Below are positions 50,597 to 59,896 of a stretch of 64,000 nt of DNA, piece by piece. The translations under genes were made by a program, and so were the position numbers. The DNA comes from Bradyrhizobium sp. CER78 (GTDB lineage: Bacteria; Pseudomonadota; Alphaproteobacteria; Rhizobiales; Xanthobacteraceae). The DNA lies in NCBI RefSeq assembly GCF_029846235.1, contig NZ_JARVWP010000004.1:514247-578246 (forward strand). The letters are read 5' to 3'. The stretch's first letter is position 1; every line of letters starts with the position of its first letter. A model generated the notes under the pieces. That model searched no databases. It worked only from the letters and a program-made list of their open reading frames with translations, and had not been told where the DNA came from.

Positions 50597-51006
50597 CGTG
50601 GCCTCTCATTTTCGTCGCCTTTGTGGGGCGAACCTTCCGGGACACGACTGCCGTCGGCCCCCGGGTTGAATTTCGAATCGTCTCGAAGGAACGAAGCGCA
50701 AAGTCAGGAATTAAATCCCCGTCCCGGCCCCAACCACCTCCAAAACGCAAAACAACGCGCGGGGCGCATCACTGCACCCGCTCGTCCAAACGCTCCGCTT
50801 TACGGACTGAAAAAGCCCGAAATCTGACTGTCTCCCAACGGCTTCCGCCAGGGACCCTGCCGCCCCCGCCGCCTACCGTGTTTTTCCGCTGCCAACCCGA
50901 TATGGGATGGCAATAAAGGAGATTCGAGGGTTAAGTCCACGGATCCCCACACTTTTTTGTGTCCAGTATGCCACGCGACAACCTGTCGCATGCCGTTTGC
51001 ATGGCC
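50597..51006 (-). other. rplL-rpoB spacer
   Basis: No gene is recognised. Weak hairpins and an AT patch near 50905-50960 occur, but no convincing promoter. rpoB is therefore probably transcribed from the rplJ promoter by read-through past the hairpin at 51007-51030. Confidence 0.4.
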
Positions 51007-51030
51007 CGGGAGCGCCCTGCGGCGCTCCCG
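51007..51030 (-). terminator. Hairpin after rplL (partial terminator or processing site)
   Basis: Perfect 10-bp GC-rich stem CGGGAGCGCC/GGCGCTCCCG with a CTGC loop, 9 nt after the rplL stop. There is no T-tract, so it matches an attenuator or RNase III-type site between rplJL and rpoBC, the place where E. coli also reduces read-through. Confidence 0.6.
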
Positions 51031-51039
51031 GATCGCGCA

Positions 51040-51417
51040 TTACTTGAGCTCGACCTTGGCGCCAGCCTTCTCGAGCTGGGCCTTGATCTTGTCGGCTTCT
51101 TCCTTGTTGACGCCTTCCTTGACGGGCTTCGGAGCGCCTTCGACGAGGTCCTTGGCTTCCTTCAGGCCGAGGCCCGTGATGGCGCGGACTTCCTTGATGA
51201 CTTCGATCTTCTTGTCGCCGGCAGCAGCCAGCACGACGGTGAAGTCGGTCTTCTCTTCAGCCGGAGCAGCGGCAGCACCGCCGGCAGCCGGGCCAGCAAC
51301 CGCGACGGCGGCAGCGGCGGACACGCCCCACTTTTCTTCGAGGAGCTTGGCGAGTTCGGCCGCTTCGAGCACGGTGAGGCTCGAGAGGTCGTCGACGATT
51401 TTCTGCAGATCAGCCAT
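51040..51417 (-). CDS. rplL: 50S ribosomal protein bL12
   Basis: 125-aa stalk protein that recruits translational GTPases. N-terminal dimer domain ([20 protein letters not shown]), Ala-rich hinge (40-58), and C-terminal EKTDFTVVL...[23 protein letters not shown] fold. Pairs with rplJ upstream. Confidence 0.98.
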   Translation of the reverse strand: MADLQKIVDDLSSLTVLEAAELAKLLEEKWGVSAAAAVAVAGPAAGGAAAAPAEEKTDFTVVLAAAGDKKIEVIKEVRAITGLGLKEAKDLVEGAPKPVKEGVNKEEADKIKAQLEKAGAKVELK

Positions 51418-51470
51418 TGTTCAGTTCCTTAAACGTTTGGTTCGAACCAGGTTTGAGATTAGCGAAGGGG

Positions 51471-51989
51471 TCAGGCCGCTTCGCCCTTTGAGGCATGAGC
51501 CTGAATGACGCGCGCGAGCTTGGCCGCGGGCGCATTCGAGAGCTGAGCAAGCTTGGTCGCCGGCGCCACGATGAGGCCAACGATCTTGCCGCGCAGTTCG
51601 TCGAGCGACGGCAGTGAGGCAAGCGCCTTCACGCTGTCGACATTCAGGACGGTTTTACCCATCGAGCCGCCGAGGATGACGAACTTCTCGTTCGCCTTGG
51701 CGAATTCGATGGCAACCTTTGGCGCCGCAACCGGATCGTTCGAAGTAGCGATCACGGTCGGTCCCTTCAGCAGGGAGCCGATGGCAGCGACGTCAGTGCC
51801 TTCAAGAGCAATTTTGGCGAGACGGTTCTTCGAGACCTTCACCGATGCGCCCGCCTGCTTCATCTGCATGCGCAGCTTCTGCATCTGGGCCACGGTGAGG
51901 CCGGAATAGTGAGCAACGATCGCAACCGACGTGGTCTTGAAGACCTCGTTAAGTTGTTCGACCGACTCTTTTTTTGCCGCTCGTTCCAC
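51471..51989 (-). CDS. rplJ: 50S ribosomal protein uL10
   Basis: 172-aa stalk base that anchors bL12. Starts at GTG 51989 ([17 protein letters not shown]) with GGAAAGAG ten bases upstream; there is no ATG before the conserved region, and the longer frame reads through the leader. [20 protein letters not shown] and [10 protein letters not shown] are diagnostic. Confidence 0.96.
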   Translation of the reverse strand: MERAAKKESVEQLNEVFKTTSVAIVAHYSGLTVAQMQKLRMQMKQAGASVKVSKNRLAKIALEGTDVAAIGSLLKGPTVIATSNDPVAAPKVAIEFAKANEKFVILGGSMGKTVLNVDSVKALASLPSLDELRGKIVGLIVAPATKLAQLSNAPAAKLARVIQAHASKGEAA

Positions 51990-52470
51990 AGCAAGCTCTT
52001 TCCGGTTGGCGGCCTTTCCGCGAAGGCCAGGACCGCCGGGTTGCACCCATCGTCCCGCCCTAAACCTGATCCAGAGGGTTGCTAAGACCCTTCGGACATG
52101 CCGGGCAAGACGACATCTAGAAGCCTGCCCTCCCAGAGCCTTGCGGCCATGGGCTGTCGAGGTTCGAACCAAACCAGCCTCCCAGCCGCGACAAATCGCG
52201 ACGTGGAGGGCAAAATCCGGTCTTCACCCGTCTATGCAGGCCATGCGATTAAGCCGTTGAAAACACGAAGTTCTCGCGGGCGCCTGCAGTCTTGGACAGG
52301 ATCGAGGCACTTCAGCACGCTGAAGGCCCCTGCTCTCATTCCGTTCCGAGGCGACGGGTCTCCTTCCTTTCGAGCATCCTTGCGGGCATGCGGAAAGGAA
52401 TGATCTCCTATCAATTCAGGTTTTCGGATTGCGAGCACGGACATGCCAGCAAGTGCCAGCACGCCCGGAA
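51990..52470 (-). promoter_or_regulatory. Long leader of rplJL-rpoBC (possible L10 autoregulatory leader)
   Basis: About 480 nt separate the promoter candidate at 52477-52505 from rplJ, and no gene is recognised in it. Long rplJ leaders bind L10-L12 and repress translation in other bacteria; the exact L10 kink-turn motif was not confirmed by eye. Confidence 0.45.
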
Positions 52471-52476
52471 GGCGCT

Positions 52477-52505
52477 ATGTAGCCGGTCCTGCCGTACTTG
52501 CCAAG
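52477..52505 (-). promoter_or_regulatory. Promoter candidate for rplJL-rpoBC
   Basis: CTTGGC-N17-CTACAT on the minus strand, matching the alphaproteobacterial CTTGAC-N17-CTATAT consensus at 10 of 12 positions. It lies downstream of the hydroxyacid dehydrogenase gene. Confidence 0.6.
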
Positions 52506-52543
52506 AGCAAATATTGGACCAGTTTTAATATGACGGCTCGATA

Positions 52544-52565
52544 CCGGTTCCGAGACGGGAACCGG
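52544..52565 (-). terminator. Hairpin after the hydroxyacid dehydrogenase gene
   Basis: Perfect 8-bp stem CCGGTTCC/GGAACCGG with a 6-nt loop, 8 nt after the stop. Only a weak AT tract follows, so termination strength is uncertain. It sits just before the rplJ promoter. Confidence 0.5.
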
Positions 52566-52572
52566 CAGGCGC

Positions 52573-53526
52573 TCAGGCGCCGGTCACCTTATACGGCAGC
52601 GGCGTGCCTGCAAAGAACGCATCGAGATTGGCGAGCACGCAGTCCTGCATCGCCACATGCGATTCCAGGGTATGGCCGCCGACATGCGGCGACAGCACCA
52701 CGTTCGGCAGCGCCGTCAGCGCGTCAGGCGCATGCGGTTCCCTCGCGAACACGTCGAGGCCGGCGCCGGCGATGACCCCGTCGGTCAGCGCCGCAACCAG
52801 CGCCGGCTGGTCGATGACCGAGCCGCGCGAGATGTTGACCACAAAGCCGTCGCTGCCGAGCCGGCGCAGGATATCGGCGTTGACTGCGTGCTCGGTCTCG
52901 GCACCGGCGCGCACGGCGATCATCAGCACGCTGCACCAGTCGGCGAGCGCCTCCAGCGTCGGAAAATACTGGTAGGCCACGTCATGCTTCGAGCGGCTGA
53001 AATAGCCGACCTCGGTCTCGAAGGCGGCGACGCGGCTCGCGATCTTGCGGCCGATCTCGCCCATCCCGTAGACGCCGACCTTGCGGCCGCGCATGCCCGC
53101 CTGCGGCCGCATCATCGGCGACGGCTTTGCACCGGCCCAGTCACCGCTCCGCACGTAGTGATCGGCCACCAGCAGGCGCCGCACCGATGCCAGCATCAGG
53201 GTCACCGCGGTGTCGGCAACCGATGCCGCATTGGCACCCGGACTGTGGCCGACCGCGATGCCGCGCTTGGCGGCAGCCGCAAGATCGACGCCGTCATAGC
53301 CGGTGCCGTAGCAGACGATCGCGCCGAGCTTCGGCAGCAGGTCCATGGCGTCGGCGCCGAGCGCCGTGCCGCCCGCGGTGATCATGGCGCGGATCTCGGC
53401 GAGTTCGGCCGCCGGGAATGCGTCGTCCAGCCGCTTGCCGGCTGCATTGAGCATCTCATAGCGCTCGCCGAAGCGGATCAACTGGGCCTTGGGAAAGCGC
53501 GAATAAACCAGGACCTTATCGGGCAT
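52573..53526 (-). CDS. D-isomer-specific 2-hydroxyacid dehydrogenase
   Basis: 317-aa NAD(P)-dependent oxidoreductase of 2-keto/2-hydroxy acids, such as glyoxylate or hydroxypyruvate. The Rossmann motif GVYGMGEIGRKIA is near 150; catalytic residues are the Arg in VNISRGSVID, the Glu in DVFAREPH and the His in SPHVGGHT. It is on the same strand as, and between, rplA and rplJ, splitting the usual rplKAJL order. It is preceded by the rplA terminator, so it needs its own promoter, which I did not find. Confidence 0.92.
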   Translation of the reverse strand: MPDKVLVYSRFPKAQLIRFGERYEMLNAAGKRLDDAFPAAELAEIRAMITAGGTALGADAMDLLPKLGAIVCYGTGYDGVDLAAAAKRGIAVGHSPGANAASVADTAVTLMLASVRRLLVADHYVRSGDWAGAKPSPMMRPQAGMRGRKVGVYGMGEIGRKIASRVAAFETEVGYFSRSKHDVAYQYFPTLEALADWCSVLMIAVRAGAETEHAVNADILRRLGSDGFVVNISRGSVIDQPALVAALTDGVIAGAGLDVFAREPHAPDALTALPNVVLSPHVGGHTLESHVAMQDCVLANLDAFFAGTPLPYKVTGA

Positions 53527-53621
53527 TGTTCTTCTTTCCTGCGAGAGGCTTCAGGGTCTTGTTTGACGCGTTTTCTTCACGCGAACCGGTCACCACTTCG
53601 CTCGAAAACGCTTTGGCAAAA

Positions 53622-53655
53622 CAAAAAGGGCGGAACCGGTTGCCCGATCCCGCCC
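53622..53655 (-). terminator. Intrinsic terminator after rplKA
   Basis: Stem GGGCGG..CCGG/CCGG..CCGCCC-type (53628-53655) with a run of five T on the minus strand, starting 27 nt after the rplA stop. It isolates secE-nusG-rplKA from the hydroxyacid dehydrogenase gene. Confidence 0.85.
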
Positions 53656-53682
53656 CTCTTTATCTCGTCACGGCCAAGGATA

Positions 53683-54375
<693 letters not shown>

Positions 54376-54381
54376 GGCCCG

Positions 54382-54810
54382 TTACCCCGCAACTTCCAGA
54401 CCCATCGAACGGGCAGAGCCCTCGACCATCTTCATGGCCGATTCGATGGTGTCGCAATTCAAGTCCTTCATCTTCTTCTCGGCGATCTCGCGCACCTGCG
54501 CCTTGGTCACCGCACCGGCCTTGTCACGGCCCGGCGCCTTCGATCCGGACTGGATCTTGGCGGCCTGCTTGAGGAAGTAGGACATCGGAGGGGTCTTCAT
54601 CTCGAAAGTGAAGGACCGGTCCGCATAGATCGTGATGATCACCGGAATCGGGGTGTTCTTCTCTTCCTTCTGGGTCTGGGCGTTGAACGCCTTGCAGAAC
54701 TCCATGATGTTCAGACCGCGCTGACCAAGCGCGGGACCGATCGGGGGCGAAGGATTCGCCGCACCGGCCGGGACCTGAAGCTTCAGGTATCCGGTCACTT
54801 TCTTTGCCAT
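54382..54810 (-). CDS. rplK: 50S ribosomal protein uL11
   Basis: 142 aa; GTPase-centre protein and thiostrepton-site component. Signature [21 protein letters not shown] at 13-33, and [22 protein letters not shown] at the end. Confidence 0.98.
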   Translation of the reverse strand: MAKKVTGYLKLQVPAGAANPSPPIGPALGQRGLNIMEFCKAFNAQTQKEEKNTPIPVIITIYADRSFTFEMKTPPMSYFLKQAAKIQSGSKAPGRDKAGAVTKAQVREIAEKKMKDLNCDTIESAMKMVEGSARSMGLEVAG

Positions 54811-54940
54811 TTATCACTCCTGTTGTGCCGGACGGTGCCGGCGGTTTCAGGTTCCGTGGTTCGGTTGAAGGGGCTGGCGACCGCCTCCTCCCTCCCACGG
54901 CCTCTTACTTGACGCGAGGCATATACCCCGCGCCGTCCGG

Positions 54941-55474
54941 TCAGACCACCTTTTCGACCTGACCGAATTCCAGTTCCACGGGGGTCGCGCGGCCGAAGAT
55001 CGACACCGCGACCTTCACGCGCGAGCGCGCCTCGTCGATTTCTTCCACCACGCCGGAGAACGAGGCGAACGGGCCGTCGGCCACGCGCACGTTCTCGCCG
55101 ATTTCGAACGACACCGACGCCTTCGGACGCTCCACGCCCTCCTGCACCTGGTGCAGGATCCGCATCGCCTCGGCTTCCGAGATCGGCATCGGCTTGTTTT
55201 CCGCGCCGAGGAAGCCGGTCACCTTCGGGGTGTTCTTGATCAGATGGAACGCCTCGTCGGTCAGCTTCATCTTCACCAGCACATAGCCCGGGAAGAACTT
55301 GCGCTCGGCGTCGATCTTGCGGCCGCGGCGCACCTCGGTGACCTTTTCGGTCGGCACCAGAATCTGCTCGAACAGCTCTTCCAGCCCGCGCTGCTTGGCC
55401 TGCTCGCGGATCGATTCCTGAACCTTCTTCTCGAAATTCGAATAGGCGTGAACGATGTACCAGCGCTTGTCCAT
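54941..55474 (-). CDS. nusG: Transcription termination/antitermination factor NusG
   Basis: 177 aa with NGN domain (WYIVHAYSNFEKKVQESI, FFPGYVLVKMKL) and KOW domain (GENVRVADGPFASFSGVVEEID). It couples RNA polymerase to Rho and ribosomes. The start at 55474 (MDKRWYIV) has GGGAA eight bases upstream; ATGs at 55489 and 55495 are in frame, the last overlapping the secE stop by one base. Confidence 0.97.
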   Translation of the reverse strand: MDKRWYIVHAYSNFEKKVQESIREQAKQRGLEELFEQILVPTEKVTEVRRGRKIDAERKFFPGYVLVKMKLTDEAFHLIKNTPKVTGFLGAENKPMPISEAEAMRILHQVQEGVERPKASVSFEIGENVRVADGPFASFSGVVEEIDEARSRVKVAVSIFGRATPVELEFGQVEKVV

Positions 55475-55494
55475 CAATTGAGTTCCCATGCTCA

Positions 55495-55686
55495 TCAGTG
55501 GATGCCCAGTATCAGGGTGATCAGATAACGGATGATCTGATCTGCGGCGAAGAAGAAGATCGAGGCCAGCGCCACCATCACGAACACCATGATGGTGGTG
55601 ATCGTCGTCTCGCGGCGCGTCGGCCAGGTGACCTTGGCGGTCTCCGAGCGCACTTCCTGAAGGAATTTGAACGGGCTGAAAGCCAT
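55495..55686 (-). CDS. secE: Preprotein translocase subunit SecE
   Basis: 63-aa single-TM form. Amphipathic PFKFLQEVRSETAKVTWPTR precedes the TM segment (about 35-58), the standard SecE pattern. The start at 55686 (MAFSPFKF); the 50 extra upstream codons are not SecE-like. It is followed directly by nusG. Confidence 0.96.
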   Translation of the reverse strand: MAFSPFKFLQEVRSETAKVTWPTRRETTITTIMVFVMVALASIFFFAADQIIRYLITLILGIH

Positions 55687-55861
55687 CGTGAGATCCGCGT
55701 CCGTCTCCGGACGATTGCAACGTTTCAAGGAATCCGAACAGCCGACCTTGCGGACCCAGCCCTCGTTTGGAAGGTTGAGCCGATAAACGAGCTCGAATGT
55801 TCGGGGAATTAGGCCGCGCCGGATATCCGCCATCAAAGCGGGCCGGCTGCGAGTGCCGGGT

Positions 55862-55890
55862 ATCTACTGCGAGAGGAGCCAAACGTCAAG
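55862..55890 (-). promoter_or_regulatory. Promoter candidate for secE-nusG-rplKA
   Basis: CTTGAC-N17-GTAGAT on the minus strand, 176 nt before secE; the -35 is a perfect consensus and the spacing is exact. It explains how secE is expressed although tRNA-Trp is 4 kb away. Confidence 0.65.
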
Positions 55891-56018
55891 ATCGGCGCCG
55901 TCGCACCCGGCCCCAGCCGCGCCTGCGGCGGACCGGGACAGAACCCCTTAAATCAAGCACTTAGGCGCACGGACGGAGGGTCCATTGCCCCGGCCATCGA
56001 TCGCGGCGGCCGGGTCGA

Positions 56019-57632
56019 TTACCCGGCAAAGCTCTTCTGGACGGCCTGATCCAGCGTCGCGCCGCCGACATAGCGCTGCCGCAGCTCGCGCTTGAGCAGC
56101 TTGCCGCTCGGGTTCTTCGGCAGGGCATCGACGAAGATGACCCGTTTCGGCACCTTGAAATGGGCCATCGACGCCGCGCAGTGCTTGATGACGCTCTCGG
56201 CATCGAGGTCCTGGCCGGCCTTGACCACGACGATCGCGGTCACCGCCTCGATCCAGCGCGGATCGGGCAGTCCGACCACCGCAACCTCCGACACCGCAGG
56301 CAGCCGGTAGACCATCTCCTCGACCTCGCGGCTCGCGACATTCTCGCCGCCGCTCTTGATCATGTCCTTCACGCGGTCGACGACGGTGATGTAGCCATCG
56401 GCGTCGACGGTCGCGAGATCGCCGGAATGAAACCAGCCGCCGGCAAACGCGGCCGCAGTCTTGGCCGGATCGTTGTAGTAGCCGGACAACAGATGCGGCG
56501 AGCGATGCACGATCTCGCCGACTTCGCCGACCGCAACGTCGGTCATGTCGGGCTTGACCACCCGCGTCTCGACATTGATCGCGGGCTTGCCGGCCGAGCC
56601 GGCCTTCGGCAACTGATCCTGCGGCGTCAGCACAGTCGCGAGCGGCGCGATTTCGGTCTGGCCGTAGAAATTCCAGAACTTCACGTCGGGCAGCCGGCGC
56701 TGCAATTCGAGCAGCACCTCGACCGGCATGATCGAGGCGCCGTAATAGCCCTTGCGCAGCGTCGACAGGTCGGTGCGGTCGAACGCGCCCGAGCGCAGCA
56801 TTGCGATCCAGATCGTCGGCGGCGCGAAGAACGAGTTGATCTTGTGGGCTGCGATCAGCGCCAGAACGTTATCGGGCACCGGCTTGCCGGTGATGAGGCT
56901 GGTGGCGCCGAGATAGATCGCAGGCCCGAGAAAGACGTCGAGCTGCGCGCAATGATAGAGCGGCAGCGCATGCAGCACGGTGTCGTCGCTCGCCATGCCG
57001 CCGTCGATGATGCAGCTGACATACTGCCACATCACGGCTTCATGGGTGAGGATCGCACCCTTCGGCAGCGACTCCGTGCCGCTGGTGTAGATGATCTGCG
57101 CGGGATCGCGGCTGTCGACCGAGACATCCGGCGCCGAGGCGTCGCTGTGCAGCAGGCTATCGAAGGTCGTGATGCCCTCGGGCGCGGTGGCCGGATCCTC
57201 GCCGGGCAGCCAGATCAGGGTTTCGACCGCCGATCCCTTGGCCGCGGCGGCGTGCGCGGTCTCGACGAAATCGGGGCCGACCGCGAGCAGCTTGGCGCCG
57301 GAATTGGCGAGGATGAAATTGATCTCGTCGGGATTGAGCATGAAGTTGATCGGCACCAGGATCGCGCCGATCCGCGCCACCGCGAAGCGCAACGCGGCGA
57401 AGCCGTGCGAATTGCGCGACAGCACCGCGACACGGTCGCCCTTCGCGACGCCGAGGCCGAGCAAGCCGCGCCCGAGCCGATTGCAGATCGCATCCATCTC
57501 CGCGAAGGTCCAGCTGACCTCGCCGCAGATCAGCGCGGTCTTGGCTGGATAACGCTTCGCGGACCGGCGCAGCAGGTCGCCGATGCTGTGCTCGCGGGCG
57601 CGCTGGATGGTTGCTGCGATGTTGTCGCTCAT
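56019..57632 (-). CDS. AMP-forming acyl-CoA synthetase
   Basis: 537-aa adenylate-forming enzyme that activates a carboxylic acid to its CoA thioester. P-loop IIYTSGTESLPKGA (~180), NFYGQTE (~323), SGDL (~402), hinge DRVKDMIKSGGENV, and terminal lysine in PSGKLLKREL (~510). The normal GTTG-type P-loop core has Glu-Ser (TESLPKG). It is 54 nt after the FadR-like regulator and likely co-transcribed. The substrate may be the acid bound by the divergent ABC protein. Confidence 0.92.
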   Translation of the reverse strand: MSDNIAATIQRAREHSIGDLLRRSAKRYPAKTALICGEVSWTFAEMDAICNRLGRGLLGLGVAKGDRVAVLSRNSHGFAALRFAVARIGAILVPINFMLNPDEINFILANSGAKLLAVGPDFVETAHAAAAKGSAVETLIWLPGEDPATAPEGITTFDSLLHSDASAPDVSVDSRDPAQIIYTSGTESLPKGAILTHEAVMWQYVSCIIDGGMASDDTVLHALPLYHCAQLDVFLGPAIYLGATSLITGKPVPDNVLALIAAHKINSFFAPPTIWIAMLRSGAFDRTDLSTLRKGYYGASIMPVEVLLELQRRLPDVKFWNFYGQTEIAPLATVLTPQDQLPKAGSAGKPAINVETRVVKPDMTDVAVGEVGEIVHRSPHLLSGYYNDPAKTAAAFAGGWFHSGDLATVDADGYITVVDRVKDMIKSGGENVASREVEEMVYRLPAVSEVAVVGLPDPRWIEAVTAIVVVKAGQDLDAESVIKHCAASMAHFKVPKRVIFVDALPKNPSGKLLKRELRQRYVGGATLDQAVQKSFAG

Positions 57633-57686
57633 TTGTCCCTCCCGAATGTGCTTGTTGTCGTTGTCTTGTTGTCGCCCGCGCCGTGG

Positions 57687-58451
57687 CTATTGCCGCGCGG
57701 CGTAGGCGTGTTCCATGTAGGTGTGCTCGACCGAGCGATCGAGCGAGGCGATCTTCTCGAAGCCGCGCCGCCAGTCCTGCAGATGCCGCCGCGTCCACAG
57801 CACGCCGGCCTCCTTGTCGCGCTGCTTGATCGCATCGAGGATGTGGCGATGCGCCTCGATGAGGCGCGCGCCGCCTTCGGGCACGCCGCCGACGATCATC
57901 TCGGTGGTCGGAAAGAACAGCTGCGCGGCCGGCTCGCGGGCGAGCTGCAGCACGCGGTTCTGCGAGGCCTTGGCCATCAGCACGTGGAACTCCGCATCGA
58001 GCTCGGCAAGCTCGGCGGGATTGCCGACCACGGCAGCGCTGCGCTCGAGATTGCCGGCGAGCTCGGCGATGTTCTCGTCGGTCGCACGCTCCACCGCGCC
58101 CTCGACGCTCGCGACCTCCAGCGTCATCGAGGTCTCGAACAATTCGCGGAACGTGACCTCGTGCAGGATCAGCGCGCGCGACAGCCGGGTGGCGAGCTTG
58201 TTGTAGCGCGGCAGGCAGGCCTGCAGGCGGCGGCTGGAATCGCGACGGATCAGCCCGCCCTCCTCGAGCACGCGAATGCCTTCGCGCACCGTCGAGCGGT
58301 TGACGCCGAACTGCGCGACCAGCTGCTGCTCGGTGCCGATCGGCTCGCCCGGCTTGATGCGGCCGTTGATGATCTCGCGTTCGATGGCGTCGGCGACCTT
58401 CTGGTAGGCCGGCGCGACGTCGATGCGGCGGAACAGCGGCGTGGCGGCCAC
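57687..58451 (-). CDS. GntR-family (FadR subfamily) transcriptional regulator
   Basis: 254-aa repressor: N-terminal winged helix (IEREIINGRIKPGEPIGTEQQL, FGVNRSTVREGIRVLEEGGLI, residues ~20-75), then an all-helical FCD ligand domain with metal-type His residues (FHVLMAKASQNRV, AHRHILDAIKQRD). The start is GTG 58451 with GGGAG seven bases upstream; earlier ATGs would lie upstream of the operator and promoter. It is the first gene of gntR-acs. Confidence 0.9.
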   Translation of the reverse strand: MAATPLFRRIDVAPAYQKVADAIEREIINGRIKPGEPIGTEQQLVAQFGVNRSTVREGIRVLEEGGLIRRDSSRRLQACLPRYNKLATRLSRALILHEVTFRELFETSMTLEVASVEGAVERATDENIAELAGNLERSAAVVGNPAELAELDAEFHVLMAKASQNRVLQLAREPAAQLFFPTTEMIVGGVPEGGARLIEAHRHILDAIKQRDKEAGVLWTRRHLQDWRRGFEKIASLDRSVEHTYMEHAYAARQ

Positions 58452-58470
58452 TCTGGGCTCCCGATTGTCG

Positions 58471-58483
58471 TTTGTCGGACAAA
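58471..58483. promoter_or_regulatory. FadR-like operator, copy 1 (regulator side)
   Basis: TTTGTCGGACAAA, a 13-bp palindrome with a single central base, the shape expected for the FadR subfamily (TNGT-N-ACNA). Immediately downstream of the -10 box of the regulator promoter, so binding would give autorepression. An identical copy is at 58582-58594. Confidence 0.8.
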
Positions 58484-58511
58484 GTGTAGGCCATGGCCTT
58501 TGGAGCGTCAA
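58483..58511 (-). promoter_or_regulatory. Promoter of the gntR-acyl-CoA synthetase operon
   Basis: TTGACG-N17-TACACT on the minus strand, with the operator abutting the -10 box. The predicted start lies about 25 nt before the GTG start of the regulator. Confidence 0.7.
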
Positions 58512-58554
58512 ATGGGCCATTCCTGGCCGGATTGTCGCACCCTGCCAGCTGGAA

Positions 58555-58583
58555 TTGACACTGGAACCGGGCAAATCTAGCTT
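58555..58583 (+). promoter_or_regulatory. Promoter of the ABC binding-protein gene
   Basis: TTGACA-N17-TAGCTT on the plus strand; the second operator copy overlaps the last two bases of the -10 box, mirroring the other side. Confidence 0.72.
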
Positions 58584-58594
58584 TGTCGGACAAA
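58582..58594. promoter_or_regulatory. FadR-like operator, copy 2 (binding-protein side)
   Basis: Identical 13-mer TTTGTCGGACAAA, 33 nt before the binding-protein start and overlapping its promoter. Centre-to-centre distance to copy 1 is 111 bp, so a DNA loop or independent repression are both possible. Confidence 0.8.
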
Positions 58595-58626
58595 CCGATA
58601 AGAACACCCTGGGAGGACGCATCACC

Positions 58627-59832
58627 ATGAAATCCATCGCCACGAGTCTGTCCGCCGCCGGCCTGCTCGCCGCGGCGTGGGCCGGACCCGCGCTCGCACA
58701 ACAGACGCCGCTCAAGATCGGCGTGCTGACCGATTTCCAGTCGGTCTATTCCGACATCGGAGGCGCCGGGAATGTCGAGGCCACCAAGATGGCGATCGAG
58801 GAGTTCGGCGGCTCGATGTTCGGCAAGCCGATCGAGCTCGTCACCGCCGATGCCCTCAACAAGGCCGACGTCGCCGCCACCATCACCCGCAAATGGTACG
58901 AGGCCGAGAATGTCGACATGATCATCGACATGCCGACCTCGGCGACCGCGCTCGCCGGCATGGAGATGTCGAAGCAGTTCGAGAAGATCATGATCGTGAC
59001 GGATGCGGCGAGCTCCGACATCACCGGAAAATCCTGCTCGCCCTACACGCTGCACTGGACCTACGACACCTACGCCAACGCCCACACCGTCGGCAGCGCG
59101 ATCGTGAAGAACAGCGGCGACACCTGGTTCTTCATCACCGCCGACTATGTGTTCGGCCATTCGATCGAGCGCGACACCGGCGACGTGGTCCGCGCCGCCG
59201 GCGGTAAGGTGCTCGGCAGCGCCCGCCACCCGCTCAACACGCCGGACTTCTCCTCCTTCCTGCTGCAGGCGCAGTCGTCGAAGGCGAAGATCGTCGGCCT
59301 CGCCAACGGCGGCGGCGATACCATCAACGCGATCAAGCAGGCCGCCGAATTCGGCATCGTCGCGGGCGGACAGAACCTGGCCGGGATCGTGATGTTCATC
59401 TCTGACATCCACAGCCTCGGGCTGAAGCTCGCCCAGGGCCTGATCATCACCGAGGCCTACTATTGGGACCTCAACGACCGCACCCGCGCCTTCGGCAAGC
59501 GCTTCTTCGAGCGCATGAAGCGGATGCCGACCATGAACCAGGCGGCGACCTACAGCGCCACCCTGCACTACCTCATTGCCGTGAAGGCCGCCGGCACCAA
59601 GGAGACCAAACAGGTTTTGGCGAAGATGCGCGCGACCCCGGTGCGCGATGCCTTCACCGACAACGGCGTGGTCCGCGAGGACGGCCGCATGGTGCACTCG
59701 ATGTTCCTGTTCGAGGTCAAGAAGCCCGAGGAATCGAAGGCGCTGTGGGATTACTACAAGGTGCTCGCCGAGGTGCCCGGCGACCAGGCGTTCAGGCCGC
59801 TGAAGGACGGCGGCTGCCCGCTGATCAAGTAA
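58627..59832 (+). CDS. ABC transporter periplasmic substrate-binding protein (branched-chain amino-acid/LivK type)
   Basis: 401 aa. Signal peptide (MKSIATSLSAAGLLAAAW, cleavage after ALAQ) then a type I periplasmic binding fold (LKIGVLTDFQSVYSDIGG, DMIIDMPTSATALAG, WFFITADYVFGHSIERDTGDVV, AKIVGLANGGGDTINAIKQ). GGGAGG lies upstream. No permease or ATPase genes are adjacent, so it must use a shared or distant transporter. Relatives in this genus bind aromatic or short organic acids. Confidence 0.93.
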   Translation: MKSIATSLSAAGLLAAAWAGPALAQQTPLKIGVLTDFQSVYSDIGGAGNVEATKMAIEEFGGSMFGKPIELVTADALNKADVAATITRKWYEAENVDMIIDMPTSATALAGMEMSKQFEKIMIVTDAASSDITGKSCSPYTLHWTYDTYANAHTVGSAIVKNSGDTWFFITADYVFGHSIERDTGDVVRAAGGKVLGSARHPLNTPDFSSFLLQAQSSKAKIVGLANGGGDTINAIKQAAEFGIVAGGQNLAGIVMFISDIHSLGLKLAQGLIITEAYYWDLNDRTRAFGKRFFERMKRMPTMNQAATYSATLHYLIAVKAAGTKETKQVLAKMRATPVRDAFTDNGVVREDGRMVHSMFLFEVKKPEESKALWDYYKVLAEVPGDQAFRPLKDGGCPLIK

Positions 59833-59896
59833 GTCAAAATGATCATGGCCGTGTTCCAGGACCTCGGCCAAGACATTCAAATTGTTGGCTAAAAGC

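Noticed and set aside
58452..58520. Upstream ATG starts for the GntR regulator
   Set aside because: They lie upstream of the operator and -10 box, so transcripts from that promoter could not include them.
56160..58580. 806-codon open frame on the plus strand
   Set aside because: Antisense to the acyl-CoA synthetase and regulator genes; no known motif.
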